DNA of 64,000 bases. Origin: Ruminiclostridium sp. (GTDB lineage Bacteria; Bacillota; Clostridia; Oscillospirales; Oscillospiraceae). The stretch covers positions 1 to 64,000 of the forward strand of contig JAFSFC010000024.1 of assembly GCA_017435425.1 (NCBI GenBank), in the 5' to 3' direction. Below are positions 41,392 to 53,735 of this stretch, in pieces. The notes below the pieces were generated by a model. It did no database searches and was not told where the DNA came from. It saw only the letters and a list, made by a program, of their open reading frames with translations. Made by a program: the position numbers and the translations under genes. Within the stretch, counting starts at the first letter, position 1. Each line of letters starts with the position of its first letter.

Positions 41392-42063
41392 TTAATCATA
41401 CATCCTACAGGCCGCATATTTGGAAAAGGCGGCCGTTCTTCGGCCGGGGATCTGGACCAGGTCCCGGATCACATCGGGCAGAAACTGGTCCCATTTTACC
41501 TCCAGAATGACGGCGTCATCTGTGGCGGGGATGGTCAGGCAGTCCGGGTTCAGAAAATCGGTGCAGTGGAGGCCGGTCCGCAGGTCATAGTCCAGGGTCA
41601 CCCGGACGTTGCCGGGACCGAAGACAAAGGGCTCCCGGGTATAGTCCACGATGGTTTTGGGCCGCAGACCCTGGAGGGTCATCTTCACATAGAGTTCCCG
41701 GACCAGGGGCTCCGGGCTGTCCGCCATCCACCCGGTGTTCCCGTCCAGCAGGGCCCGGACCTGGCCCGGGGTCAATGGGGCCTTTTCCTTGGTGCCAAGG
41801 CCGTTCTGCTTGCTCTTCTTCTCCAGGTGGATGAGGGAGAAGTCCCGATTATAGCAGCGGATGCGGAACTTTTCCCGGCGGTTCACCCCATCCAGCTTCT
41901 CCCGGAGAGCAGTGTCGGCAGGTGTGTCGAAGTAGAGGGACCGGATGTGGTAGCTGCCCCCTGCAGCGTAGGGGTCAGGGGTCAGCACCGCCCCCAGCCT
42001 TGCCCGGAGGACGGGCAGGTCTCCCGGGGCGATCCGGTGCTTCCACTCGTGGCGAAGGTCCAT
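41392..42063 (-). CDS. VTC-domain polyphosphate polymerase
   Basis: The 223-aa protein is a single VTC (vacuolar transporter chaperone) catalytic domain of the triphosphate-tunnel superfamily: HEWKHRI near the start, RSLYFDTP, KFRIRCYN and HLEKKSK supply the basic and acidic residues of the tunnel, and VILEVKW is a late strand. Relatives make polyphosphate from ATP. It is first in the operon; AAAGGAGG precedes the ATG. The promoter at 42093 lacks a -35 box and carries a direct repeat instead. Confidence 0.88.
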   Translation of the reverse strand: MDLRHEWKHRIAPGDLPVLRARLGAVLTPDPYAAGGSYHIRSLYFDTPADTALREKLDGVNRREKFRIRCYNRDFSLIHLEKKSKQNGLGTKEKAPLTPGQVRALLDGNTGWMADSPEPLVRELYVKMTLQGLRPKTIVDYTREPFVFGPGNVRVTLDYDLRTGLHCTDFLNPDCLTIPATDDAVILEVKWDQFLPDVIRDLVQIPGRRTAAFSKYAACRMYD

Positions 42064-42092
42064 AGTCTTCCTCCTTTCGGTTTGCTGACTGG

Positions 42093-42123
42093 ATCATACC
42101 CCCGCAACCTTAGCCCAACCTTA
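42093..42123 (-). promoter_or_regulatory. VTC operon promoter with response-regulator-type direct repeat
   Basis: On the minus strand there is TAAGGTTG-N3-TAAGGTTG (42123-42105, exact 8-base repeats, 11-bp period), then six bases and TATGAT (42098-42093). The repeats cover about -37 to -19, where OmpR/PhoB-type activators bind in promoters without a -35 box. An OmpR-type regulator gene lies just upstream. Confidence 0.7.
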
Positions 42124-42128
42124 AAAAA

Positions 42129-42162
42129 AGACGCTCCCCGGTGAACAAACCAGGAAGCGTCT
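42129..42162 (-). terminator. Terminator of the two-component operon
   Basis: AGACGCT pairs with AGCGTCT with further inner pairs; seven T follow on the minus strand. The start of the VTC promoter repeats touches its U-run. Confidence 0.87.
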
Positions 42163-42171
42163 GTAAACATT

Positions 42172-43215
42172 TTATGAACCCGCGGGAAGGGTCACCGTGA
42201 ACACCACCCGGTCCTCCCCTTTCGTTTCGGCCCGGATGGTCCCCTGCCAGGTCTCCACGATGGCCTGGGCAGCAGAGAGACCGATGCCCGAGCCGCCGGT
42301 CTTCTGGGTGCGGGCGGGATCCCCCCGGTAGAACCGCTCGAAGAGACGGGACGGGTCTCCCGTCAGCATGGCAGGGCCGTTTTCCACCCGGAGGATCACC
42401 TGATCTCCCTGCTGCCCCAGGGCCACCCCGATACGGCCCTCCGACTCGGTATACTTCACCCCATTGTCCAGCAGAATGGACAGCAGCTGGGCCATGTGGG
42501 TCCGGTCAGACCGAACCAGGACCCCCGGCTGCAGATCCTCTTCCAGCAGGATGCCACGGAGGGCCGCCCCCTCCCGAAAGCTGCGGACGGTCTCCTCCGC
42601 CAGGGTTGTCAGGTCCACCGGCTCTGCCGGGGGCGGACCTGCAGCCTCGTCCATCCGAGCCAGGACCAGTAGGTTTTCCATGAGGCCGCCCAGGCGCACG
42701 GTCTGCTCCTTGATGTTGCGGCTCCATTTGCTCTCCCCCTGCCGGAGCTCCATGGCCTCGGTGTTGGCCCGGATGATGGCCAGGGGGGTCTTCAGTTCAT
42801 GCCCGGCATTGGTCACAAACTCCTTCTGCCTGACGATACTCTCGGCCACAGGCTCTATGGCCCGGCGGGACAGGACCACCACCAGGGCCAGCATCCCCAG
42901 CCAGCACAGACCCACGCCCACCGTGGACAGGCCCAGCATGGAGAGGATGCGGTGGCGGGCCTCGTCCTGGATGTCCGCCTGGACCTCAGGGGGCAGGACC
43001 TGCCGCCACACAGGGGGGCCATGGGGATCCATGGGGGCCGGGGGCACGGGAACAGGGGCGCTCTCACTGACCAGAACGGTCTGAAGCATCCGGTCGGTCT
43101 GCCGGTCAACCTGATGCCAGTTCACCAGGTTGATGACCACCAGAAGGACCAGAAGCAGAAGGGTGACCGCCCCCATGGCGGTGCGCACAAAGGTTCTCTG
43201 CAAGGTTTTCTTCAC
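42172..43215 (-). CDS. Sensor histidine kinase
   Basis: The 347-aa protein has two transmembrane helices (about 13-33 and 93-115) around a short extracytoplasmic loop rich in Pro, then the kinase core: H-box NAGHELKTPLAIIRANTEAME, N-box LLSILLDNGVKY and G-boxes ending in GGSGIGLSAAQAI. The start is GTG 43215, which overlaps the regulator stop codon (GTGA) and has GGAGGTGG upstream. It phosphorylates the partner regulator encoded just upstream. The VTC-DUF4956-CotH operon directly downstream is the likely target. Confidence 0.92.
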   Translation of the reverse strand: MKKTLQRTFVRTAMGAVTLLLLVLLVVINLVNWHQVDRQTDRMLQTVLVSESAPVPVPPAPMDPHGPPVWRQVLPPEVQADIQDEARHRILSMLGLSTVGVGLCWLGMLALVVVLSRRAIEPVAESIVRQKEFVTNAGHELKTPLAIIRANTEAMELRQGESKWSRNIKEQTVRLGGLMENLLVLARMDEAAGPPPAEPVDLTTLAEETVRSFREGAALRGILLEEDLQPGVLVRSDRTHMAQLLSILLDNGVKYTESEGRIGVALGQQGDQVILRVENGPAMLTGDPSRLFERFYRGDPARTQKTGGSGIGLSAAQAIVETWQGTIRAETKGEDRVVFTVTLPAGS

Positions 43216-43886
43216 GGCTCCACCTCCAGGGTGTAGCCCACCCCTCGCCGGGCCTTCAGGATCACCCGGGACTCCAGGGCCGCCAGCCGCTTGCGCAGGC
43301 CGGAAATACAGACCCACACCGCCCCCAGCTCCACCTCGGCATCATATCCCCAGACCTTTTCCAGCAGGTGTTCCGTGGAGAGATAGACCCCCTGGTTGCG
43401 GAGAAAGGCCTCCATCATGCGGTACTCCATCCTGGACAGCCCTACGGAGCGGTCCCCGCAGGACAGCCGATAGGTCCCCAGATCCAGAGCCAGGTCCCCA
43501 AAGGAAAGAACGGTGGGGGTATAGTCCTCCCGCCGCCGGAGCATGGCCCGGATCCGGGCCAGCAGTTCCCCGGTGGCAAAGGGCTTGACCAGGTAGTCAT
43601 CGGCCCCCAGGTCCAGACCCCGGATGCGGTCCTCCACCTCTCCTTTTGCGGTGAGCAGGAGGATGGGCGTCCGGTCCCCCTCCCGGCGGAGGGTCTCCAG
43701 AACGGACAGGCCGTCCAACCCGGGCAGCATGATATCCAGAAGGATACCGTCGTAGTCCCCCATCCGGGCATAGGCCAGGGCCTCTTCCCCGTCGGCCACA
43801 CGGTCCACCAGATAATTGTGATAGGTGAGGATGTCGGCCACCGCCTCGGCCAGCCCGACCTCATCCTCCGCATACAGCAGTTTCAT
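43212..43886 (-). CDS. OmpR-family response regulator
   Basis: The 224-aa protein has a receiver domain (acidic pocket AEDE, phospho-Asp in DGILLDIMLPGLDG, Lys in LVKPF) and a winged-helix DNA-binding domain ending in KARRGVGYTLE. The ATG at 43886 is chosen because GGGGGAAG lies just upstream. A TATAAT at 43923-43928 is its -10 box; a good -35 is missing, so activation may be needed. It overlaps the kinase gene by four bases. Confidence 0.92.
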   Translation of the reverse strand: MKLLYAEDEVGLAEAVADILTYHNYLVDRVADGEEALAYARMGDYDGILLDIMLPGLDGLSVLETLRREGDRTPILLLTAKGEVEDRIRGLDLGADDYLVKPFATGELLARIRAMLRRREDYTPTVLSFGDLALDLGTYRLSCGDRSVGLSRMEYRMMEAFLRNQGVYLSTEHLLEKVWGYDAEVELGAVWVCISGLRKRLAALESRVILKARRGVGYTLEVEP

Positions 43887-43984
43887 AGGGCTTCCCCCAT
43901 TTTCTAACACAGGATAAGTGAGATTATACCGGAAAATGCTTGCCAGGACTTGAAAAAAGTGTAAACAATTTCACCCCGAGCAGA

Positions 43985-44014
43985 AAAGGACGGACGCTTC
44001 TGCGTCCGTCCTTT
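43985..44014 (-). terminator. nadE terminator
   Basis: A perfect 13-bp stem with a 4-base loop, followed on the minus strand by TTTTCT. It ends the glmS-nadE unit. Confidence 0.87.
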
Positions 44015-44032
44015 GGGGATACCATATTGGAT

Positions 44033-44764
44033 TTACTGGTCGCCGTAGCGCAGAGCGGGGCGGCGCTTGTGGCCGCTGCGGCTGTGGTAACGGTCGATGA
44101 TGGCCTTGTCGTGCTCGTTTGCCTCACCGGTGGTGATGTACTTGTCGATGGCGGCATAGGTGACGCCCATGTCGTCCTCGTCGGTCTGGCCCTCGTACAG
44201 GCCGGCGGAGGGTGCCTTCTCGATGACGGCGGCGGGGCACTCCAGGTAGCGCAGGTACTCAAAGACCTCGGTGGCGGTCAGGTCAGCGATGGGGTTCAGG
44301 TCGAAGGCGCCGTCGCCCCACTTGGTGAAGTAGCCCATGTGGTACTCGCTGGCGTTGCCGGTGCCGGCCACCAGACGGTTCTCGCTGGCGCCGATGGCGT
44401 ACAGGCTCAGCATACGCAGGCGGGGAGCCAGGTTGGTAATGGCCTGCTGGTTCAGCTCGGTAATGGCGCCCAGGGCCTCCATGGCCAGCTCCTTCTGGGG
44501 AGTGATGTCCAGCACACGGGTCTTGATGTTGAACTTTTCAGAGACAGCCATGCCGTCGTCCTTGTCGATGGTGAAGTTCCGCTTGGAGCTGCAGGGGATG
44601 ATGACGGACTCGGTGTTCTCGCAGGCCATCTTGCACAGGATCATGACCAGAGCGGAGTCCTTGCCGCCGCTGTTGCCGATGATGATGCCGTCGGCATGGG
44701 CCTCGGCCAGGGCATCCTGGATGAACTTGATCCGCTTCTCGGTCTCTAACTTGTAATCACGCAT
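44033..44764 (-). CDS. nadE: NAD+ synthetase, ammonia-dependent type
   Basis: The 243-aa protein is the synthetase domain alone, without the N-terminal nitrilase-type glutaminase, so it should use ammonia. GNSGGKDSA is the ATP-pyrophosphatase P-loop, and GTGNASEYHMGYFTKWGDGAFD is the deamido-NAD site. The ATG 44764 has AAAGGAAT upstream. It follows glmS by 30 bases on the same strand and probably shares its transcript. Ammonia use parallels the predicted loss of glutaminase in the CarA of this window. Confidence 0.92.
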   Translation of the reverse strand: MRDYKLETEKRIKFIQDALAEAHADGIIIGNSGGKDSALVMILCKMACENTESVIIPCSSKRNFTIDKDDGMAVSEKFNIKTRVLDITPQKELAMEALGAITELNQQAITNLAPRLRMLSLYAIGASENRLVAGTGNASEYHMGYFTKWGDGAFDLNPIADLTATEVFEYLRYLECPAAVIEKAPSAGLYEGQTDEDDMGVTYAAIDKYITTGEANEHDKAIIDRYHSRSGHKRRPALRYGDQ

Positions 44765-44794
44765 GGTAACAGATTCCTTTCCCACTGATATTGA

Positions 44795-46621
44795 TTATTC
44801 CACAGTAACGGACTTGGCCAGGTTCTTGGGCTTGTCGATGTCGCAGCCGTTGGCCTTAGCCACATAGTAAGCGAAGAGCTGCAGGGGGATGATCTCGGGC
44901 AGAGAGTTGAACAAGGGGTTGGTCCGGGGGACGAAGATGACGTCGTCGGCCTCGGCAAAGATCTGGCGGTTGCCCTCCAGGACCACGCCCAGGACCTCGG
45001 CACCACGGGCCTTGACCTCCTTGATGTTGCTCATCATCTTGTCGAAGAGGGCCTCGTGGCAGGCCAGAGCGATGACGGGACGGCCCTTCTCGATGAGGGC
45101 GATGGTGCCGTGCTTCAGCTCGCCGGCGGCGTAGGCCTCGGAGTGGAGGTAGGAGATCTCCTTGAGCTTCAGGGAGCCCTCCATGCAGGCGGCGTAGTCC
45201 AGGTTGCGGCCGATGAAGAAGAGGTTGTTGTGGCTGTGGTACTTCTCTGCCAGGGCCTGGATGTTGGGGTTTAAGTCAATGGCACGCTGGACCAGGCTGG
45301 GGAACTGGAGGATCTCATCCACCAGTTCCTTGTACTGCTCGTCGGTCAGGCGGCCCAGACGGCGGGCCATGTAGACGGCCAGCATGTGCATGACGGAGAC
45401 CTGGGTGGTGTAGCCCTTGGTGGTGGCCACGGCGATCTCGGGACCGGCCCAGGTGTAGATCACGTCGTCGGCCAGCTTGGCGATGGTGGAGCCCACCACG
45501 TTGACGATGGCCAGGACACGGGCCCCTCTGGCCTTGCACTCCTTCATGGCGGCGATGGTGTCGGCCGTCTCGCCGGACTGGGAGACCACCACCAGCAGGG
45601 TGTGCTCATCCACCAGGGGGTTGCGGTAGCGCAGCTCGGAGGCCAGGTCGGTCTCCACGGGGATGCGGCAGAGCTCCTCGATGACGTACTTGCCCACGCT
45701 GCCGGCATAGAAGGCGGAGCCGCAGGCGGTGATCATCACCTTGTTGATCTTCTTCAGGTCCTCATCGGACAGGGAGAAGTCGTCCAGGACGATCTCGCCC
45801 TCGTGGATGCGGGACTCGATGGTGGACTTGAGGGCGTTGGGCTGCTCCATAATCTCCTTGAGCATGAAGTGGTCGTAGCCGCCCTTTTCGGCTGCGGCGA
45901 TATCCCAGGCGATGCGGGTGACCTTGGTCTCGATCTGCTTGCCCAGGGCGTCGTACAGGGTGATGGACTCGGGGGTGATGTCTGCGATCTCCCCGTCCTC
46001 TAAGTAGACCACGTTCTTGGTGTAGGCCACCAGAGCGGTGACGTCGGAAGCGAAGTAGTTCTCCCCCACGCCCACACCCAAGATCAGGGGGGCGGCATGG
46101 CGGGTGGCGATCAGGCGGCCCTCGGCCTCTTCACAGAGGATGCCCAGGGCATATGCGCCCTCCAGGCGGGCCACGGTCTTCTTGACGGCCTTCATGAGGT
46201 CGCCCTCGTAGTACAGGTCCAGCAGGTGGACGATGACCTCGGTGTCGGTCTCACTCTTAAACTGGAAGCCCTTGGCCTTCAGCTCCTCCCGCAGGGCGGC
46301 ATAGTTCTCGATGATACCGTTGTGGACGATGGCAAACTTGTTGTTGTTGCTCATATGGGGGTGGGCGTTTGCATCGGTGGGTTCCCCGTGGGTGGCCCAG
46401 CGGGTGTGACCGATGCCGGATGCACCGGGCATGGTGTCACCCCCCTGGATCTTGGCGTCCAGGTTCTTGATCATGCCGATGGCCTTCTCCATATGGATGC
46501 CGTTCTCTCCCAGAACAGCGATGCCGGCAGAGTCATAGCCTCTGTACTCCAGCTTCTTCAGACCATCCAGCAGGATGGGGGCTGCATTCTGGGTGCCGGT
46601 AAAGCCGACGATACCACACAT
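44795..46621 (-). CDS. glmS: Glutamine--fructose-6-phosphate aminotransferase (isomerising)
   Basis: The 608-aa enzyme makes glucosamine-6-phosphate for wall synthesis. The N-terminal Cys2 nucleophile is present (MCGIVGF), as are YRGYDSAG, TRWATHGEPT, two SIS domains and the C-terminal AKSVTVE tail. AAGGAGG lies before the ATG. The 370-base upstream region does not contain a recognisable glmS ribozyme core. Confidence 0.97.
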   Translation of the reverse strand: MCGIVGFTGTQNAAPILLDGLKKLEYRGYDSAGIAVLGENGIHMEKAIGMIKNLDAKIQGGDTMPGASGIGHTRWATHGEPTDANAHPHMSNNNKFAIVHNGIIENYAALREELKAKGFQFKSETDTEVIVHLLDLYYEGDLMKAVKKTVARLEGAYALGILCEEAEGRLIATRHAAPLILGVGVGENYFASDVTALVAYTKNVVYLEDGEIADITPESITLYDALGKQIETKVTRIAWDIAAAEKGGYDHFMLKEIMEQPNALKSTIESRIHEGEIVLDDFSLSDEDLKKINKVMITACGSAFYAGSVGKYVIEELCRIPVETDLASELRYRNPLVDEHTLLVVVSQSGETADTIAAMKECKARGARVLAIVNVVGSTIAKLADDVIYTWAGPEIAVATTKGYTTQVSVMHMLAVYMARRLGRLTDEQYKELVDEILQFPSLVQRAIDLNPNIQALAEKYHSHNNLFFIGRNLDYAACMEGSLKLKEISYLHSEAYAAGELKHGTIALIEKGRPVIALACHEALFDKMMSNIKEVKARGAEVLGVVLEGNRQIFAEADDVIFVPRTNPLFNSLPEIIPLQLFAYYVAKANGCDIDKPKNLAKSVTVE

Positions 46622-46895
46622 CAGCGTTTCCTCCTTTTTCTGTGCCCTTACTTGGCACGTTCATTCACAGTATTTCTACCAGGTATAAGCCATAGGCTCC
46701 CTCTGACGAGGGAGGCAGAGGCCATGTCTGTCTCATTCGCATTTGGTCATACGCTTTTATATTGTCCCATAAAATCATGAATTTTTCAATGGGAAAATGG
46801 CGTTTGTTCTGCTTTATTTTGCGGTTTCTTCTGCCTATTCTGACGGAAGGCCAGAAAATCCTGCAGGAATCTCCCTTTTCTTGGCAGGCTCACCC
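46622..46895. other. glmS-glnA intergenic region with partial repeat
   Basis: This divergent region holds no gene. Positions 46688-46735 contain a partial palindromic repeat (GGCTCCCTC-TGAC-GAGGGAGG followed by CAGAGGCC) of a type common in Oscillospiraceae genomes. No glmS ribozyme, riboswitch or clear glmS promoter is seen. Confidence 0.55.
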
Positions 46896-46924
46896 TTGAC
46901 ATAAAACCACTCTCACACTATAAT
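46896..46924 (+). promoter_or_regulatory. glnA promoter
   Basis: TTGACA (46896-46901), 17 bp, TATAAT (46919-46924): perfect consensus. Confidence 0.93.
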
Positions 46925-46934
46925 TTAATGGAGC

Positions 46935-46976
46935 GGACAGGTGCTTCGGGATTGGAAGCTTACTTGTCCCTTTTTT
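46935..46976 (+). terminator. Terminator-like hairpin in the glnA leader
   Basis: GGACAGGT (46935-46942) pairs with ACTTGTCC (46962-46969) and GCTTC with GAAGC around a 7-base loop; CTTTTTT follows. It sits between the promoter and the start codon (46998), so it may attenuate glnA transcription. Only about four bases separate the expected transcription start from the hairpin, which leaves little room for a competing antiterminator. Confidence 0.7.
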
Positions 46977-46997
46977 GCGTGAAAGGAGTTTAACCTT

Positions 46998-48329
46998 ATG
47001 AGCAAATACACCAAAGAAGACATTATCCGCATGGTGAAGGAAGACGGCGTCGACTTCATCCGCATGCAGTTTACCGATATGTTCGGCACCTCCAAGAACG
47101 TGGCCATCACTGCCTCCCAGCTGGAGCGGGCCCTGGACAACCAGATCTCCATCGACGGCTCCTCCATCGAAGGCTTCACCCGTATCCACGAGTCCGACCA
47201 GTACCTCCACCCCGACCTGGACTCCTACGCCATCCTGTCCTGGTACGAGAGCAAGGGCAAGGTGGCACGCCTCCTGTGCGACGTGTGCAACCCCGACGGC
47301 TCCCCCTTCATCGGCGACCCCCGTGGCGCTCTCAAGCGTATTCTGAAGAAGGCCGCCGACATGGGCTACACCTTCAACGTGGGCCCCGAGTGCGAGTTCT
47401 TCCTCTTCCAGCTGGACAAGGACGGCAAGGCCACCACCAAGACCGACGACGAGGCCGGCTACTTCGACCTGGGCCCCATCGACCACGGTGACTATACCCG
47501 CCGTGAGATCTGCCTGGCTCTGGAAGCCCTGGGCTTTGAGATCGAGGCCTCTCACCACGAGTGCGCCCGAGGTCAGCACGAGATCGACTTCAAGTACGCC
47601 GACGCCCTCACCGCCGCCGACAACATCATCACCTTCAAGCAGACCGTCAAGAAGATCGCCCACGCCAACAACCTCCACGCCACCTTCATGCCCAAGCCCA
47701 TCTACGGCGAGGCAGGCAACGGCATGCACATCAACATGTCCCTGTTTAAGGACGGCCAGAACGTATTCTACGATGAAACCGGCAACCGCCGCCTGTCCAA
47801 GGAGGCCTACCACTTCATCGCCGGCCTGCTGGCCCACGTGAAGGCCATCACCGCCATCACCAACCCCCTGGTCAATTCCTACAAGCGTCTGGTCCCCGGC
47901 TACGAGGCCCCCTGCTACCTGGCCTGGTCCGCCTCCAACCGGTCCGCCCTCATCCGCATCCCCTCTGCCCGCGGCAAGTCCACCCGTGTGGAGCTGCGCA
48001 GCCCCGACCCCTCCTGCAACCCCTACCTGGCCCTGGCCGTCTGCCTGGCCGCCGGTCTGGACGGCATCGAGCGTGGCCTGGAGCCCCCCGAGGAGATCAC
48101 CGAGAACATTTTCGACATGGATGCTGCCACCCGTGCCGCCAACGGCATCGAGGACCTGCCCTCCTCCCTGGAGCACGCCCTCTTCGCCCTGGAGGCCGAC
48201 CCCCTCATCCAGTCCGTCCTGGGCCCCCACATCTACACCCAGTTCCTGGCCGGCAAGAAGAAGGAGTGGGAGGAATACTGCACCCGCGTCTCCAGCTGGG
48301 AGGTCGCAAAGTATCTGGTCACTTACTAA
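46998..48329 (+). CDS. glnA: Glutamine synthetase type I
   Basis: The 443-aa enzyme makes glutamine from glutamate and ammonia. MQFTDMFGTSKNVAI, IDGSSIEGF, GPECEFFLF, NGMHINMSLFKDG and ELRSPDPSCNPYLA are GSI motifs; length fits the Firmicutes GSI-alpha form, which lacks adenylylation control. AAAGGAG lies before the ATG. A consensus promoter is followed by a terminator-like leader hairpin, so expression is probably controlled after initiation. It is followed by carAB. Confidence 0.97.
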   Translation: MSKYTKEDIIRMVKEDGVDFIRMQFTDMFGTSKNVAITASQLERALDNQISIDGSSIEGFTRIHESDQYLHPDLDSYAILSWYESKGKVARLLCDVCNPDGSPFIGDPRGALKRILKKAADMGYTFNVGPECEFFLFQLDKDGKATTKTDDEAGYFDLGPIDHGDYTRREICLALEALGFEIEASHHECARGQHEIDFKYADALTAADNIITFKQTVKKIAHANNLHATFMPKPIYGEAGNGMHINMSLFKDGQNVFYDETGNRRLSKEAYHFIAGLLAHVKAITAITNPLVNSYKRLVPGYEAPCYLAWSASNRSALIRIPSARGKSTRVELRSPDPSCNPYLALAVCLAAGLDGIERGLEPPEEITENIFDMDAATRAANGIEDLPSSLEHALFALEADPLIQSVLGPHIYTQFLAGKKKEWEEYCTRVSSWEVAKYLVTY

Positions 48330-48345
48330 CCTCAAATCACAACCA

Positions 48346-48385
48346 AACGGGAGAAGCCGTCCCTTCGGCTTCTCCCGTTTTTTCT
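48346..48385 (+). terminator. glnA terminator
   Basis: A perfect 14-bp stem (48346-48359 / 48366-48379) followed by TTTTTT, 17 bases after the stop codon. Confidence 0.93.
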
Positions 48386-48412
48386 TGACATTGTGAATAT
48401 ATATACTATAAA
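48385..48412 (+). promoter_or_regulatory. carAB upstream promoter candidate
   Basis: TTGACA (48385-48390), 16 bp, TATAAA (48407-48412), directly after the glnA terminator. Confidence 0.6.
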
Positions 48413-48478
48413 TTCATTCTGGTATTCATATATTTCCAAAATATTAGTGTTTTTGCGAAAAAATACCCACTCATTTCC

Positions 48479-48507
48479 TTGACGGAACTTCCATTTTTCG
48501 GTATACT
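48479..48507 (+). promoter_or_regulatory. carAB proximal promoter
   Basis: TTGACG (48479-48484), 17 bp, TATACT (48502-48507), 55 bases before the carA start. There is no room for a PyrR-type attenuator. Confidence 0.82.
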
Positions 48508-48561
48508 TTCTTATGGATTATTACGCAGTTTTGCGCATCATAGATCGGATGGAGGGACACG

Positions 48562-49634
48562 ATGAAAAAAGCATATCTCTACTTGGAAACCGGTCAGGTC
48601 CTGGAGGGCGTCTCCTTCGGCGCCGAAGGCACCGCCATGGGCGAGCTGGTGTTCAACACCTGCATCACCGGCGCTGCGGAAACCCTGACCGACCCCGGCT
48701 GCTTCGGCCAGCTGGTGGTCTATACCTTCCCCCAGCTGGCCAACTACGGCATCTGCAGGGCCGACATGGTAAGCCCCAGGGCCTGGATGGGGGGCGTGGT
48801 GGTGCGGGAGTTCTGCCGGGAACCCTCCAACTTCCGCTGCGAGGACACAGTGGACGCCTTCCTGAAGGCCCGGAACGTGGTGGGCATCGCCGGCATCGAC
48901 ACCCGCATGCTCACCCAGCTCCTCCGGGACAACGGTACCATGAACGCCGTCATCACCACCGAGGAAGCCAAGCCCGACCCGGAGGCCCTGAAGGCCTTCC
49001 GGATCACCCGGGCCGCCGAAACCACCAGCACGGCTGACACCAAGGTCTTCTCCCCCGAGGGCGAGGCCAGATACTCCGTGGCCATGGTGGACTACGGCTC
49101 CAGCCGGACCATCGCTGACCGCCTGGTCCTCCGGGGCTGCCAGGTGACCCTTTTCCCCTGGAACACCCCCGCCGAGACCATTCTGAACGGAACCTTTGAC
49201 GGGGTGGTGCTGTCCGACGGCCCTGGGGACCCCGCCGAGAACGCCCCCCTGGCCCAGGAAGTGAAGAAGCTCATGGGTAAGCTCCCCCTCTTTGGCATCG
49301 GTATGGGCCACCAGCTCATGGCCCTGGCCCAGGGGGGCAGGACCCTAAAGCTGAAGTTCGGCCACCGGGGGGCAAGCCAGCCCGTGAAGGATCTGGAGAC
49401 CGGCAAGGTCCTCATCACCACCCAGAATCACGGCTATGCCGTGGATCCTGCCTCTCTGGCAGGCACCGGTGGGACCCTGCGCTATGTCCATATCAACGAC
49501 GGCAGCTGCGAAGGCATCGACTACCCCGCCTGCAGGGCCTTCTCCCTGCAGTTTCACCCCGAGGCACACGGGGGTCCCCTGGACGGCCCCACTGCCTTCG
49601 ACCGCTTTGCCCGCATGATGAAGGAGGGAATGTA

Positions 49635-49635
<1 letters not shown>
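48562..49635 (+). CDS. carA: Carbamoyl-phosphate synthase small subunit, catalytic Cys replaced by Gly
   Basis: The 357-aa protein has the CarA N-terminal domain and a class I glutamine amidotransferase domain. In active CarA the nucleophile lies in GxCxGHQ; here it is FGIGMGHQ, with Gly247 (GGT at 49300-49302) in its place. His332 and Glu334 of the triad (FHPEA) remain. Glutaminase activity should be lost, so the complex would depend on free ammonia, as vertebrate CPS I does with a Cys-to-Ser change. The usual Lys of VDFGxK is also changed (VDYGSSR). GGAGGGA precedes the ATG. The stop codon overlaps the carB start by one base (TAATG). Confidence 0.93.
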
Positions 49636-53657
<4,022 letters not shown>

Positions 53658-53676
53658 TTCCATATTGGCATGACAA

Positions 53677-53706
53677 AGCCCCTGGCTCAAATGAGCCAGG
53701 GGTTCG
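53677..53706 (+). terminator. carAB terminator
   Basis: A 13-bp stem (53677-53689 / 53692-53704) with one wobble or mismatch and a T-rich tail (CGTTTCTT), 20 bases after the stop codon. Confidence 0.82.
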
Positions 53707-53735
53707 TTTCTTATATAACAGAGTTGGAAACCGTG

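Noticed and set aside
46622..46760. glmS ribozyme upstream of glmS
   Set aside because: The conserved core and the expected pseudoknot segments are not found on the minus strand; only a partial palindromic repeat and AT-rich sequence are present.
48385..48561. PyrR-type attenuator before carA
   Set aside because: Only 55 bases separate the proximal -10 box from the start codon and no terminator/antiterminator pair is visible.
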